A DNA stretch of 64,000 bases from contig JADBKQ010000001.1 of NCBI GenBank assembly GCA_014896305.1, positions 124,001 through 188,000 on the forward strand, read 5' to 3'. The translations under genes and the position numbers were made by a program. The number at the start of each line of letters is the position of its first letter. The first letter of the stretch is position 1. The notes beneath the pieces are model-generated. The model was given only the letters and a program-made list of their open reading frames with translations, had not been told where the DNA came from and did no database searches. The DNA is from Limnochordaceae bacterium. GTDB taxonomy: Bacteria > Bacillota > Limnochordia > Limnochordales > DUMU01. Of the stretch, positions 24,841-34,121 are shown in pieces.

Positions 24841-25825
24841 TGCTCTGGGGCAGTTCACGGACTGGTTTGCCTGGGACAGGCTGGCGGGGCTGGTGCGCGT
24901 GGCGGCCTCCATCGCCCTGGTCGTGGTGGGGGTTGCCCTGGCCATCCGTCTCGCCGATATCCTGGTCACCCGCGCGTTGCGGCCCAAACCCGGGGAGGAC
25001 CAGCGGCGGCGGATGGACGAACGGCGCTTGCGGACGCTGGCCACTCTCATCCAAAGCTGCATACGGTATGTGTTCTACTTCGTTGGCGGCCTCACCATTC
25101 TGCAGCTTTTCAATGTGCCCATTACCTCGGTACTGGCCACGGCAGGGATCGGCGGATTGGCGTTGGGATTTGGCGCCCAAAGTTTGGTACGGGATGTGAT
25201 CACAGGGTTTTTCTTAGTCTTCGAGGGGCAGTTTGGTGTCGGGGATTACATCCAGGCAGCTGGGGTGGAAGGCATCGTCGAGGAGATGGGACTGCGGGTG
25301 ACCCGCATTCGGGACTTTGGTGGTCAGCTCCACATCATTCCGAACGGGCAGATCACCCAGGTCACCAACTTCATGGGTTCAGGCATGCGGGTCATGTTCG
25401 AAGTGGGCATTTCGTATGAAGCGGATGTGGACCGGGCCATGCAGGTGCTGCAGGAGCGGTTGGACCAATTGGCCGCCCATCAGACTGAGGTGCTGGGAGA
25501 GGTACTGATCGTGGAAGGGCCCAAAGTCTTGGGGGTTTCCGCCCTATCTGACTCTTCGGTCAGTCTCTTGATCTGGGCCAAGGCAAAACCGATGGGACAG
25601 TGGCAGGTGGAGCGGGAGTTGCGGAAGGCGTGCAAGCAGGCGCTGGAACAGGCGGGCATCAGCATACCGTACCCTCATGTGCATCTCGTCTGGGACGAGA
25701 CGTCTCACGGCCCGGTGCCGCTGCGGATCCTTTCAGGGGGACCGGCGGCGTCTGCCGGGGTGTCACCATCCTCTGAAGGCGTGAGCTGGACAGCAGGAGG
25801 GTCTGGCAGCGAGCGGAAGGCTTAG
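24818..25825 (+). CDS. mscS: Small-conductance mechanosensitive channel (MscS family)
   Basis: A 335-residue MscS channel that releases solutes on hypo-osmotic shock. Three N-terminal transmembrane helices are visible. The pore-lining TM3 is '[20 protein letters not shown]' followed by '[16 protein letters not shown]'. The beta domain has '[20 protein letters not shown]', and the tail is Ser/Gly-rich. The ORF track begins at 24617 inside pheA; ATG 24818 follows GGAGGGGGAGGG and begins before the first helix. The series mscS-DUF951-ychF is conserved in Bacillota. Confidence 0.93.
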   Translation: MRTTALASALGQFTDWFAWDRLAGLVRVAASIALVVVGVALAIRLADILVTRALRPKPGEDQRRRMDERRLRTLATLIQSCIRYVFYFVGGLTILQLFNVPITSVLATAGIGGLALGFGAQSLVRDVITGFFLVFEGQFGVGDYIQAAGVEGIVEEMGLRVTRIRDFGGQLHIIPNGQITQVTNFMGSGMRVMFEVGISYEADVDRAMQVLQERLDQLAAHQTEVLGEVLIVEGPKVLGVSALSDSSVSLLIWAKAKPMGQWQVERELRKACKQALEQAGISIPYPHVHLVWDETSHGPVPLRILSGGPAASAGVSPSSEGVSWTAGGSGSERKA

Positions 25826-25862
25826 CTGCACGGCGGAGGTTGAACGGGAAGACGGGGATGAC

Positions 25863-26087
25863 GTGCAGATGAATCCACACCAGTACTTTCTGGGCGACGT
25901 GGTCCGCTTACGGAAACCTCATCCCTGTGGGAGCACGGACTGGGAGGTATTGCGGACGGGCATGGATTTCCGCATTCGTTGCCTGGGGTGCGGCCGGGTC
26001 GTTCTGTTGCCTCGCCCGCGGTTCGAACGGGAGGTCAAGCAGGTGATCAAACGGCAGATCTCCAGCGAAGAGTCGGAAGGGCGGTGA
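25863..26087 (+). CDS. DUF951 domain protein (YyzM-like)
   Basis: A 72-74-residue protein with the DUF951 pattern: '[20 protein letters not shown]', '[20 protein letters not shown]' and '[11 protein letters not shown]'. The conserved cysteines (CG...CLGC) may bind a metal. The family is almost always encoded directly upstream of ychF in Bacillota, as here. Function unknown. The start is GTG 25863 or ATG 25869. The stop overlaps the ychF GTG (GTGA), so the two are translationally coupled. Confidence 0.88.
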   Translation: MQMNPHQYFLGDVVRLRKPHPCGSTDWEVLRTGMDFRIRCLGCGRVVLLPRPRFEREVKQVIKRQISSEESEGR

Positions 26088-27226
26088 CCAAGACGACACA
26101 ATTGGCAGCTGGGATCGTAGGCTTGCCCAATGCGGGGAAGTCTACCCTCTTCAATGTGCTGACCCACGCTGGGGCAGAGGTAGCGAGCTACCCGTTTTGT
26201 ACCATCGATCCCAACCAGGGGGTCGTGCCGATTCCTGACCCCATGTTGGACAAGTTGGCAGCGTTGCTGCAGCCGGAAAAGGTCACGCCAGCAACGATCC
26301 GCTTTGTCGATATCGCCGGTCTGGTCAAGAACGCCAGCAAAGGAGAGGGTCTGGGCAACCAGTTTTTGGGCCACATTCGGGAGGTAGACGCTCTAGTGCA
26401 TGTAGTACGCTGTTTCCATGACCCCGATGTGACGCACATCTATGGCGACCTTGACCCCAAGCGGGATGCGCAGATCGTAGAGACCGAATTGTTGCTGGCG
26501 GACGTTCAGACGGTGGAGCGGAGGATGGAAAAGGCGGAGCGGCAGGCGAAAAGCCACACTCCTCAGGCAGAGCGGGAGAAACGACTTCTCGAGCAACTCC
26601 TGCAACACCTGAACCAGGGGCGGGCGGCACGCCAGTTCGTTCAGACGTTCTCCCAGCCCAGTGAACAGGAGCAGGCTGCTGCCCTGGTGGCGGAGCTATT
26701 CTTGTTGACGGCCAGGAGGATGGTATACGTTGCCAACATGGATGAAGACGAGTTTGCCGCCTGGCATACCGGTACGCCGAGCCAGCAGTATGAAGCGTTG
26801 GCCGCGCACGCCCGTGAACAAGGAGCGGTGGTCGTCCCCATTGATGCTGCCTTTGAGCAGATGCTCGATGACTTGAGCGAAGAAGAGGCGCAGGAGTTCC
26901 TGCAGGAGATGGGGATGGAGCAAACCGGCCTGCGGCGCTTGCTAGCGGCGGTGCTGGATGTGCTCGAGCTGATTCCGTTCTACACCGTCAAAGGGGTCGA
27001 GACCCGTAGCTGGCTGGTGCGAAAAGGAACGACCGCGCCGGAAGCCGCAGGTCAGATCCACTCGGACATGGAACGGGGGTTCATTCGGGCCGAGGTGGTG
27101 CCCGCGGAGCAGCTGCTGGCAGCAGGCAGCTTTGCGGCCGCCCGGGAGCGGGGTTGGGTGCGTTCGGAGGGACGGGATTACGTGGTCCAGGCAGGCGACG
27201 TGGTCCTCTTCCGGTTTAACGTGTGA
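26084..27226 (+). CDS. ychF: Redox-regulated ATPase YchF
   Basis: A universally conserved OBG-family P-loop protein that prefers ATP and associates with ribosomes. Motifs are G1 '[20 protein letters not shown]', G3 '[20 protein letters not shown]', and the NMDE motif '[11 protein letters not shown]' in place of NKxD, which explains ATP preference. The C-terminal TGS domain contains '[20 protein letters not shown]' and ends '[12 protein letters not shown]'. GTG 26084 overlaps the DUF951 stop; the ORF-track start at 25979 lies inside DUF951. Confidence 0.96.
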   Translation: MTKTTQLAAGIVGLPNAGKSTLFNVLTHAGAEVASYPFCTIDPNQGVVPIPDPMLDKLAALLQPEKVTPATIRFVDIAGLVKNASKGEGLGNQFLGHIREVDALVHVVRCFHDPDVTHIYGDLDPKRDAQIVETELLLADVQTVERRMEKAERQAKSHTPQAEREKRLLEQLLQHLNQGRAARQFVQTFSQPSEQEQAAALVAELFLLTARRMVYVANMDEDEFAAWHTGTPSQQYEALAAHAREQGAVVVPIDAAFEQMLDDLSEEEAQEFLQEMGMEQTGLRRLLAAVLDVLELIPFYTVKGVETRSWLVRKGTTAPEAAGQIHSDMERGFIRAEVVPAEQLLAAGSFAAARERGWVRSEGRDYVVQAGDVVLFRFNV

Positions 27227-27284
27227 ACGGGGGTCTATCCCTGGTAACCTGGGTGAACGTAGAAAAAGGAGAGTGCTGAGGTAG

Positions 27285-27977
27285 ATGGAAGAGAAGCGGG
27301 TAAATCCGCCGGCAGGCAGTTCAGCCAGGATGGCGGGAGTTGCAACCCGCGCTGGCCACCCCGGAGCAGGAGGCGACCTTCCCTCGCGGGAGGCAGCCTG
27401 GCAGCTCGTCTGCGAGTGGGTACAGAGTGATTCGTTGCGCAAACATCTGCTGGCGGTGGAAGCCGCGATGCGCCGAATGGCCGAGCGAGCCGGGGGCGAC
27501 CCGGACCGTTGGGGGCTGGCCGGGTTGGTTCACGATCTGGATTGGGAGCGTTACCCGACCCGGGAGGATCACCCCTACCGGGGCGTGGAGGCGTTGCGTC
27601 AGGCAGGCTTCCCTGAGGACATCGTGCATGCGGTGCTCGCCCATGCGGATTACACCGGGACGGCGAGGGAGTCGGACATGGATCGCGCCCTTTACGCCGT
27701 GGATGAACTGACGGGCTTGATCACTGCGGCGGCTCTGGTCCGGCCGGATCACTCCCTACGGACGCTGGAAGTGAAGTCGGTCGTAAAGAAGATGAAGGAA
27801 AAGCGGTTCGCTGCCGGGGTGGATCGGCAAACGATCGAGGTGGGGGCGCAGGAGTTGGGGCTGACCGTACCGGAGTTGACGGCTGAGGCTCTGGCTGCCA
27901 TGCAGGGGATAGCAGACCAACTGGGGTTGGCGGGGGAGCCGGGGCAGCCAGCCGAAAAAACAGTTACAAGCTCTTGA
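27285..27977 (+). CDS. HD-domain hydrolase
   Basis: A 230-residue protein with a single HD phosphohydrolase domain. His is in 'SLRKHLLAVEAAMRRMAERA', the HD pair in 'WGLAGLVHDLDWERYPTRED', and downstream His/Asp in 'VHAVLAHADYTGTARESDMD' with 'ALYAVDELTGLITAAALVRP'. This resembles the HDIG-type proteins of unknown substrate common in Bacillota. The first ~35 residues are low complexity. It lies 58 bp after ychF. The 3' end overlaps the convergent kinase gene by 14 bp. Confidence 0.85.
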   Translation: MEEKRVNPPAGSSARMAGVATRAGHPGAGGDLPSREAAWQLVCEWVQSDSLRKHLLAVEAAMRRMAERAGGDPDRWGLAGLVHDLDWERYPTREDHPYRGVEALRQAGFPEDIVHAVLAHADYTGTARESDMDRALYAVDELTGLITAAALVRPDHSLRTLEVKSVVKKMKEKRFAAGVDRQTIEVGAQELGLTVPELTAEALAAMQGIADQLGLAGEPGQPAEKTVTSS

Positions 27978-28794
27978 TGGCGGGCAGTCGAACGTAGGCG
28001 GTTGCTCCGCGGTGCGGGCGGTTGAACAGCCGCAGGTAACCTGAGGCTTGTGAAAGAACGCGGTGGGCGAGTTTTAGCCCCCAGCCGTGTCCTCCCGGGC
28101 GGGAGCTTCCGGCGTCGACGGAGTTGGGGCGGAAGGGACGTTCCAGCAGCCAGCTGGGGACACCCGGGCCTTCGTCTTCGATCCAAAGGTGGCAGTGGGC
28201 TCCCAGTTGGGCCAGACGCAGGCGGACGGCAGAGCCGGGCGGGCTGAACTGAACGGCGTTGCGCACGAGGCAGACCAGGGCTTCAGTCAGCAAGGGTAGG
28301 CTTCCCTCCACCCAGCATTCATTGCCTGCCCATTGCTGCACTTCGAAGCGGATTCTGCGGGCGGCGGCCTCACCGCCCAGCCTATCTTGTACCTCCTGCA
28401 GAACTTTCTCCAGGGCGCAGGGCTGGGCTGGCGGGTGGCGCAACTGCTCGTACAGCAGGGGCCAAACGCGGGCGCGGCGTTGCAACTGATCCACCTGGTC
28501 TTCGAGGCGGCGCAACCACTGCCAGGCCGCCTCCGAGTGATCGCTGTGATCAGGTGTCGCCGAAGGGGGGAGGTATGGCCGTGGTTCTTCAGCGGAGGCA
28601 GCTTCTGCCGGCTCGCGGGCGAGAGAGGTACGCAGGAGCTGTAACAACGCTCTGGTAACGGCGAGCTCGTTGAGCAGTTCGTGCGTGAGAAGTGGTACCA
28701 ACCATGGTTCCGGAGAGGACGACAGCGACGAGTCCACGGCGTCAACGAAGGCCGAGAAGCTGTGCGGCCGGCAAAAGCGAGTGGGTCTCCTCAC
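27964..28794 (-). CDS. Orphan soluble sensor histidine kinase (Spo0B-like dimerisation segment)
   Basis: Residues ~20-60 carry an H-box-like segment 'LLTHELLNELAVTRALLQLL'. The HATPase domain has the N box 'ALVCLVRNAVQFSPPGSAVR', G1 'WIEDEGPGVPSW' and G2 'GGHGWGLKLAHRVL'. There are no transmembrane helices and no sensor domain, and no response regulator is adjacent. The H-box is followed by a ~35-residue low-complexity insert rich in Ala, Glu and Ser. GTG 28794 is preferred because AAGGGGG lies 8 nt upstream; the ORF track extends to TTG 28854. In a spore former, candidates include a phosphorelay kinase or phosphotransferase; the partner is unknown. Confidence 0.75.
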   Translation of the reverse strand: MRRPTRFCRPHSFSAFVDAVDSSLSSSPEPWLVPLLTHELLNELAVTRALLQLLRTSLAREPAEAASAEEPRPYLPPSATPDHSDHSEAAWQWLRRLEDQVDQLQRRARVWPLLYEQLRHPPAQPCALEKVLQEVQDRLGGEAAARRIRFEVQQWAGNECWVEGSLPLLTEALVCLVRNAVQFSPPGSAVRLRLAQLGAHCHLWIEDEGPGVPSWLLERPFRPNSVDAGSSRPGGHGWGLKLAHRVLSQASGYLRLFNRPHRGATAYVRLPAIKSL

Positions 28795-28963
28795 GACGAT
28801 CGCCCCCTTGCCGCAGAATGAAGTGGGAACGACAAACGACCTTCGTACCAGCAATGCCCTGATATTCGCTGGCTGTATACCAACTCCTTTATTCGCGGGT
28901 CATGAGACTTATCGAGGAAATTGCGAAAACAATAAGGGATATCGAAAGGGGGACATCGTTTAT

Positions 28964-29338
28964 ATGGAATCAGAAAAGGCTTCGGGCGCGGGTAACAGCC
29001 CGCAACGGCTGACCCTGGAAGCGTGGGCTTCTTCATCGCCCGCCTCGGGCAGCCCAGAGGAGTCCAAGAACAAGATCGTCGTAACTGTGCTGGGCAAAGA
29101 TCGCATCGGCATCATCGCTAGGGTTACTGGAGTGCTGGCTCAACACCACGTCAACATCCTGGACATTAGCCAGACCATTTTCGGTGAACTTTTCTCCATG
29201 ACTCTCATTGGGGACATCGGGCGAGCGGATATACCCTTCGTGGAGTTGAAGCGGGAACTTGTGGCCGCCGGGCAAGAGTTAGGGGTTCGGGTACTGATAC
29301 AGCGGCAAGAGGTGTTCGAACGTATGCATCGCCCCTGA
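28964..29338 (+). CDS. ACT-domain protein (UPF0237 family)
   Basis: A 124-residue protein consisting of a ~35-residue Ser/Pro-rich N-terminus and one ACT domain: 'IVVTVLGKDRIGIIARVTGV', 'VNILDISQTIFGELFSMTLI'. The family is normally encoded next to UPF0210 (DUF711), as here, suggesting the ACT domain senses a ligand for that enzyme-like protein. The start at ATG 28964 is uncertain; GGGGG lies ~13 nt upstream. The preceding ~170 bp is AT-richer than its surroundings and separates it from the divergent kinase gene. Confidence 0.82.
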   Translation: MESEKASGAGNSPQRLTLEAWASSSPASGSPEESKNKIVVTVLGKDRIGIIARVTGVLAQHHVNILDISQTIFGELFSMTLIGDIGRADIPFVELKRELVAAGQELGVRVLIQRQEVFERMHRP

Positions 29339-29412
29339 TAGACTCATGAACGGGTTTACCGATCTATTATGTATTATGGCGGTTATGAACGGCCGAAAGG
29401 ACGGTTGGCATC

Positions 29413-30804
29413 GTGCCCTTTACGACACAAGAGATCTTGGAGACCATCCGTATGGTCGAGGTGGAGCACTTTGACATCCGTACAGTCACCCTGGGTATCA
29501 GCCTGCGGGAGTGTGCAACACCGGATGCCAAGGCGCTCAGCGCCAACGTATACGAGAAAGTGGTCCGCATTGCGTCACGGCTCGTGCCGGTGGCTCAGGA
29601 GGTGCAAGACGAGTTCGGTATCCCCATCATCAATCAACGGATATCGGTCACTCCCGTAGCCCTGGTGGTGGAACCGGCCGTGGTAGCCGCCGGCAGCTCG
29701 GCAGCCGCCCAGGAGATCCTCGTCGAGGTGGCACGCGCTCTGGACCGCGCCGCGGCTGAGGTGGGGGTCAATTTCATCGGGGGCTTCTCGGCTCTGGTGG
29801 ACAAAGGCTGCACTCCTGCCGACTGGGCTCTCATCGAGTCACTGCCAGCTGCTCTGGCGTCCACGAACCGGCTTTGCGCCTCGGTCAACGCAGCTAGCAC
29901 TCGTGCCGGGCTCAACATGGATGTTATCGCCCGTCTGGGTACGATCATCCAGCAGATTGCTCGGGCAACGGCAGACCGCGGGGGGAGTGGTTGTGCCCGG
30001 TTCGTTGTTTTCGCCAACATGCCAGGAGACAACCCCTTCATGGCTGGCGCTGTCCACGGCCTCGGCGAGCCGGAAATAGCCCTAAACGTAGGGATCAGCG
30101 GGCCGGGAGTCGTCCTGGAGGCGATACGACGTCTCGGCAAAAACCGGCCTCTGCAAGAGGTGGCCGAAACGATCAAGCGGACCGCGTTTAAAATCACCCG
30201 CGCCGGCGAGCTGGTGGGTCGCGAGGTGGCAGCCCGCTTGGGGGTGCCTTTCGGCATTCTAGATCTGTCGCTGGCCCCCACCCCCGAAGTGGGGGATTCG
30301 GTGGCCGAGATCCTGGAAGCCATTGGAGTGGACGTGGTTGGAGCCCCAGGGACGACCGCCGCTCTAGCATTGCTCAATGATGCCGTCAAAAAGGGTGGGG
30401 CCATGGCCTCCACCTCAGTGGGGGGCCTCAGCGGTGCGTTCATCCCGGTAACCGAAGACGCCGGCATGGTCGCGGGGGTCGCCCGGGGCGCGCTTGGGTT
30501 GGAGAAGCTGGAGGCGATGACCTCCGTCTGCTCGGTTGGCCTCGACATGATTCCGCTGCCCGGAGACACGCCGGCGCATACCCTGGTGGGGATTTTGGCC
30601 GACGAGCTCAGCATTGGGGTGATCAACCACAAGACGACGGCGGTCCGAGTCATCCCGGTGCCAGGCAAGAAAGCTGGCGAGCGGGTAGACTTTGGTGGAC
30701 TCCTGGGCGGTGGACCCATCCTGCCGGTGTCGGCTTTTGGCTGCAACGTGTTGGCGCAGCGGGGCGGCCGGATTCCGGCGCCGCTGCAAAGCTTGCGTAA
30801 CTAG
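29413..30804 (+). CDS. UPF0210 (DUF711, PFL-like) family protein
   Basis: A 463-residue protein of the UPF0210 family: '[20 protein letters not shown]', '[20 protein letters not shown]', '[20 protein letters not shown]' and '[20 protein letters not shown]'. The family has a glycyl-radical-enzyme-like barrel, but its reaction is not established. The GTG start at 29413 has AAAGGA upstream. It forms a two-gene unit with the ACT protein. A strong inverted repeat lies 63 bp after the stop. Confidence 0.9.
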   Translation: MPFTTQEILETIRMVEVEHFDIRTVTLGISLRECATPDAKALSANVYEKVVRIASRLVPVAQEVQDEFGIPIINQRISVTPVALVVEPAVVAAGSSAAAQEILVEVARALDRAAAEVGVNFIGGFSALVDKGCTPADWALIESLPAALASTNRLCASVNAASTRAGLNMDVIARLGTIIQQIARATADRGGSGCARFVVFANMPGDNPFMAGAVHGLGEPEIALNVGISGPGVVLEAIRRLGKNRPLQEVAETIKRTAFKITRAGELVGREVAARLGVPFGILDLSLAPTPEVGDSVAEILEAIGVDVVGAPGTTAALALLNDAVKKGGAMASTSVGGLSGAFIPVTEDAGMVAGVARGALGLEKLEAMTSVCSVGLDMIPLPGDTPAHTLVGILADELSIGVINHKTTAVRVIPVPGKKAGERVDFGGLLGGGPILPVSAFGCNVLAQRGGRIPAPLQSLRN

Positions 30805-30866
30805 CAAAGCCGCTACAATCGGACGGAAAGAACCGGAGTCCGTATGGGCTGGCTATTCGCTCCCAT

Positions 30867-30901
30867 GAGCCGCCAATCCGCATTGAAGCGATTGGCGGCT
30901 C
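30867..30901 (+). terminator. Inverted repeat, possible terminator after UPF0210 gene
   Basis: GAGCCGCCAAT pairs perfectly with ATTGGCGGCTC across a 13-nt loop. A TTTTTT run occurs only ~22 nt downstream of the stem, so it is not a classical intrinsic terminator. A processing or regulatory role is equally possible. Confidence 0.45.
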
Positions 30902-31039
30902 ACGTCCTTGCATCTCCCTCAATTTTTTCTACTTTCCCCGTTTTTCCGCCTATGCAAGGGGCGGCTCGGTGCTTATAATGATCCCAGCCTTGTCACAACC
31001 GTGCACCGGAGACTGGGCAGCCTGAAGGTGGAGGCGAGG

Positions 31040-31081
31040 ATGGGCGTGTCGCCGATCGCTGCCCGACCACCATCCGAGTAG
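31040..31081 (+). CDS. Possible 13-aa leader peptide upstream of decarboxylase
   Basis: ATG 31040 with GGTGGAGG at good spacing encodes 'MGVSPIAARPPSE' and stops 47 nt before the decarboxylase ATG. It lies downstream of the TATAAT at 30974. The peptide does not contain a run of arginine or lysine codons, so classical attenuation is not obvious. Low confidence. Confidence 0.25.
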   Translation: MGVSPIAARPPSE

Positions 31082-31128
31082 CGGCGCAGACTGGTAATTC
31101 AGGACAGACAGGGTGGGATCGTTCTACC

Positions 31129-32730
31129 ATGTCGACGGTGGTCTCTTCTCGGACCTTCGGGCTCCCCAGTGCACCGGCGGCGGAGGCTGCGACCTCGCCG
31201 GAGCAGGACCGGATGCCCTTGCTGGAGGCAAACCGGGCTTATCAAGAAGCCCACATCGCTCGTTTCCACACTCCTGGACACAAGGGCGGGGCCGGAGCGC
31301 CAGCTCCTTTGCGGGAGATGCTGGGTCCGGCACTGCTCTACGATGCCTGTGACGAAGTACAGGCGCCGGAATTGGGCCAGGACTGGGACGAAGCGATGGA
31401 TCAGGCGGAGGAGTTGGCGGCTCAGTTCTATCGCACCAACCACACATTTTTCCTGGTCAATGGGACGACTTCCGGGATTCAGGCCATGCTGCTGGCCGCG
31501 GCCGGTCCAGGGGAGGAAGTGATTCTCCCCCGGGATGCCCACTGGTCCGCCGTGAGTGCTCTCATTCTGAGCGGTGCGCACCCAGTTTTGTTGCCGACGC
31601 CGTACGATTGGGAGTTGGGAGTGCCAGGGATTCCCGAGCCCGAGGCGTATGCCCAGGCCTTGCAGGAGCATCCCAACGCCAAAGCCGTCTTCTTGATCAA
31701 CCCTAACTACTACGGCGTGGCTGGTCGGGTTTACGATATCGCCCGCATTGCCCATGAGGCGGGAATCCCCCTTCTGGTGGATGAGGCACATGGGCCGCAT
31801 CTGCGCTTCCACCCGGATCTGCCGCCCAGCGCCCTGGACGCCGAGGCCGACGGCGTGGCGCAGTCCATGCATAAGTTGCTGGGTGCTATGACCCAAGCGT
31901 CCCTGCTTCATGTGCAGGGAGGCCGGTTGCCCTGGTCTCGTGTGGCTGCGGCCCTGCGCCTGGTGACCAGCACCAGCCCGAACCCGCTTCTATGCATCTC
32001 TCTGGACGCGGCCCGCTGGCAAATGGCCAGGTATGGACGGGGGCTGGTTGCCCGCACCCTGGAACTGGCCCGACAGGTCCGTGTCCAGCTGGCTTCCATT
32101 CCCGGGCTGAAGCTGTGGGGACGGGAAGCGATGAGACGTCCCGGCTACCATGACCTGGATCTGACCAAGGTCATCGTCGACGTGTCGGAGCTGGGGATCA
32201 CCGGCTTCGAGGCGGAGCGGCGTTTGCGTGAGTACGGCGTTCAGGTGGAGTTGTCGGACCTGACCCACGTTTTGGCGTTGATCACCATTGGTGATACGGC
32301 AGAGTCAATCGCGCGCCTGGTCGGTGCATTCCAGCGCCTGGCGGCCGAAGCGCCCGCCCGGGTCAGCGGACCGTTTCACACGCTGCCCCTCGACGCAAAA
32401 GGACCGGCCAGGGCGTCTGGTTCACCCCTGGCCTTGTTGCGACCGGATGCTCGTTTCCTGCCCGTACCCGAAGCGGTGATGTCGCCGCGGGACGCGTTTT
32501 TCGCGCCATCAGAGTGGCTCGGGTGGGATCGAGCGGTAGGCCGTGTCGCGGCGGAGTGGATCGCTCCTTATCCGCCAGGGATTCCCGTGATAACTCCGGG
32601 TGAACGGGTTACCCCCGAGGTAGCGCAGGCAGTACACATTTGGGTGAAGGCCGGAGCCCATCTGCGTACCTTCTCTCCCGGCAGCGATGGGCGGCAAGGT
32701 ATTCGGGTGGTGGCTGATGAGTCATTGTAA
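31129..32730 (+). CDS. Orn/Lys/Arg decarboxylase family protein (SpeA/YaaO-like)
   Basis: A 533-residue PLP-dependent fold-type I decarboxylase. Family blocks are 'ARFHTPGHKGGAG', 'TFFLVNGTTSGIQAMLLAAA', 'IPLLVDEAHGPHLRFHPDLP' and the PLP lysine in 'AQSMHKLLGAMTQASLLH'. The C-terminal Orn/DC_C domain has 'EWIAPYPPGIPVITPGERV'. In Bacillus the equivalent gene, speA/yaaO (arginine decarboxylase), also sits directly upstream of tmk; arginine, lysine or ornithine as substrate cannot be decided from sequence. Its ribosome site is weak. A terminator follows about 60 bp after the stop. Confidence 0.9.
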   Translation: MSTVVSSRTFGLPSAPAAEAATSPEQDRMPLLEANRAYQEAHIARFHTPGHKGGAGAPAPLREMLGPALLYDACDEVQAPELGQDWDEAMDQAEELAAQFYRTNHTFFLVNGTTSGIQAMLLAAAGPGEEVILPRDAHWSAVSALILSGAHPVLLPTPYDWELGVPGIPEPEAYAQALQEHPNAKAVFLINPNYYGVAGRVYDIARIAHEAGIPLLVDEAHGPHLRFHPDLPPSALDAEADGVAQSMHKLLGAMTQASLLHVQGGRLPWSRVAAALRLVTSTSPNPLLCISLDAARWQMARYGRGLVARTLELARQVRVQLASIPGLKLWGREAMRRPGYHDLDLTKVIVDVSELGITGFEAERRLREYGVQVELSDLTHVLALITIGDTAESIARLVGAFQRLAAEAPARVSGPFHTLPLDAKGPARASGSPLALLRPDARFLPVPEAVMSPRDAFFAPSEWLGWDRAVGRVAAEWIAPYPPGIPVITPGERVTPEVAQAVHIWVKAGAHLRTFSPGSDGRQGIRVVADESL

Positions 32731-32743
32731 TAAGCGGAGAAGC

Positions 32744-32770
32744 CCACAGGCTAGCTCAGGCTAGCTGTGG
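32744..32770 (+). repeat. Imperfect inverted repeat with GCTAGC palindromes
   Basis: CCACAGGCTAGC and GCTAGCTGTGG form a hairpin with one bulged G. The AGGCTAGCT unit is also repeated directly. It lies between the decarboxylase stop and the terminator; function unknown. Confidence 0.5.
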
Positions 32771-32788
32771 AGATTTGGAGGTCCAAGG

Positions 32789-32830
32789 GTGGGGGATGGG
32801 GCGGCAACCATCCCCCAGTCCTTTTTTCGT
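32789..32830 (+). terminator. Intrinsic terminator after decarboxylase gene
   Basis: TGGGGGATGG pairs with CCATCCCCCA around an 8-nt loop, followed within 4 nt by TTTTTT. Strong rho-independent terminator separating the decarboxylase from tmk. Confidence 0.9.
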
Positions 32831-32937
32831 TTTGTTGCAGACGGCCGCAAGCCTACGTCCTCTGGGGAATCCCGCCCAAGCAGGAGACCCTCGTTCAGTG
32901 CCGAACTGGATAGAATCCCGGGCAGGAGGCGTCACGC

Positions 32938-33654
32938 TTGTCTGCGTTCATCACGATCGAGGGAATCGACGGGTCAGGGAAGAGTACGCAGACGGCCCGC
33001 TTGGCTCAGCGTCTGCGGAGGCTGGCACCGGAGGTGGTGGTCAGCCGTGAACCGGGCGGCTCGCCGCTGGGCGAAGCGTTACGCACCCTCTTGCTGGCAC
33101 GTGACCGCCCCATTGACCCCCGGGCGGAAGCCTTGCTGTTGGCGGCGGCCCGGGCAGACCACGTGCAGACGCTGATTCGCCCTGCTTTGTCCCGTGACGC
33201 CATAGTGGTGGTCGATCGCTTCGTCGACTCGAGTTTGGCCTACCAGGGCTACGGATTGGGACTCGGCGTGGAGTGGGTGTTACAAATCAACCGCTTTGCC
33301 CTGGCTACCACTCTCCCGCCCCCGGCAACAGGGCCGGCATCCGAGCAGGCGGCGGAGTGCTGGCCGGATCTAACCGTCCTGCTCGATCTGCCGGTCGTGG
33401 TGGCCCAAGAGCGCTTTCGCCAGGAAGGCAGGGATCCCGATCGGGTAGAAGCCCGGGGAACGGCGTATCTGGAGCGGGTGCGTGAGGGGTACCTTCAACT
33501 GGCTGAACGGTGGCCGCAGCGGATCTCTACAGTGCCGGCACAAGGGGACAAGCACGAGGTGGAGTCCGCCATCTGGCAGGCCGTGTTGCAGCGATGGCCC
33601 CAATGGGCCTCACTGGCGTCAGGCACTGAAGCCGAGGGGGGGACACCACTATGA
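32938..33654 (+). CDS. tmk: Thymidylate kinase
   Basis: Phosphorylates dTMP to dTDP. The P-loop 'ITIEGIDGSGKSTQTARLAQ', the DRX-type motif 'VVVDRFVDSSLAYQGYGLGL' and the substrate region 'VVSREPGGSPLGEALR' are intact. At 238 residues it is longer than usual (~210) because of an insertion before 'DLTVLLDLPVVVAQERFRQE'. The TTG start at 32938 has GGAGGCG upstream. It overlaps darA by 4 bp, preserving the Bacillus tmk-yaaQ pair. Confidence 0.95.
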   Translation: MSAFITIEGIDGSGKSTQTARLAQRLRRLAPEVVVSREPGGSPLGEALRTLLLARDRPIDPRAEALLLAAARADHVQTLIRPALSRDAIVVVDRFVDSSLAYQGYGLGLGVEWVLQINRFALATTLPPPATGPASEQAAECWPDLTVLLDLPVVVAQERFRQEGRDPDRVEARGTAYLERVREGYLQLAERWPQRISTVPAQGDKHEVESAIWQAVLQRWPQWASLASGTEAEGGTPL

Positions 33655-34004
33655 AGCTCATGTTGTGCATCATTCAAGACCAGGATGCCCCGGCAGTCCT
33701 GGATGGCTTGCGCCAAAGCGGGCTCAGTGCAACCAAGTTGGCCAGTACCGGCGGGTTCTTACGGCAAGGCAACACCACTTTAGTTCTGGGCGTGAACGAA
33801 ACCCAGGTAGACGAGGTGTTGGCCATTCTCAAAAACTCCTGCCGTCCCCGGGGAGCGGCGGCTTCCAATCCGGGCAACCAGGCTTGGGGTACCGCTCCGT
33901 CTGAAGCGGGTACGGATGGGAATCGCCCGACGGGAGAACGGCCACGGAGGGTGGGCGGCGCCATCGTGTTCGTGCTTAATGTGGCCCGATTCGACAGGGT
34001 TTGA
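33651..34004 (+). CDS. darA: PII-like cyclic-di-AMP receptor DarA
   Basis: A 117-residue member of the DUF970/DarA family, PII-like trimers that bind c-di-AMP. 'KLMLCIIQDQDAPAVLDGLR', 'ATKLASTGGFLRQGNTTLVL' and 'VGGAIVFVLNVARFDRV' match; 'STGGFLRQGNTTL' carries the nucleotide-binding loop residues. The middle loop is lengthened by a Gly/Asn/Pro-rich stretch. The position after tmk is as in Bacillus (yaaQ). No enzyme is associated; its downstream partner is unknown in the family. Confidence 0.9.
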   Translation: MKLMLCIIQDQDAPAVLDGLRQSGLSATKLASTGGFLRQGNTTLVLGVNETQVDEVLAILKNSCRPRGAAASNPGNQAWGTAPSEAGTDGNRPTGERPRRVGGAIVFVLNVARFDRV

Positions 34005-34121
34005 CGGGGCGAACGCGGGCCCGGCGGCGAGGAGCATTTTGTCCACGAATTTGCTACAATTCTAGTGTTGACCTTCCCGCTGCCTGGTTGGGAAGGCTTC
34101 AGGGAGGCGAGGGCTAGGGTC

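Larger units (their letters stand above)
30805..31128 (+). other. Intergenic region with inverted repeat, -10 element and possible leader peptide
   Basis: This 324-bp gap contains an 11-bp perfect inverted repeat (30867-30901) and a T/C-rich stretch. A TATAAT hexamer lies at 30974-30979 with no convincing -35. A ~150-nt leader precedes the decarboxylase gene. The leader holds a 13-codon ORF at 31040-31081. Confidence 0.6.

Noticed and set aside
29634-30746. 370-codon ORF antisense to the UPF0210 gene
   Set aside because: Ser/Thr/Pro-rich composition and exact nesting in a well-recognised gene; a high-GC shadow frame.
30980-31128. Guanidine (ykkC-type) riboswitch before the decarboxylase
   Set aside because: No match to the known conserved ykkC/guanidine motif blocks.
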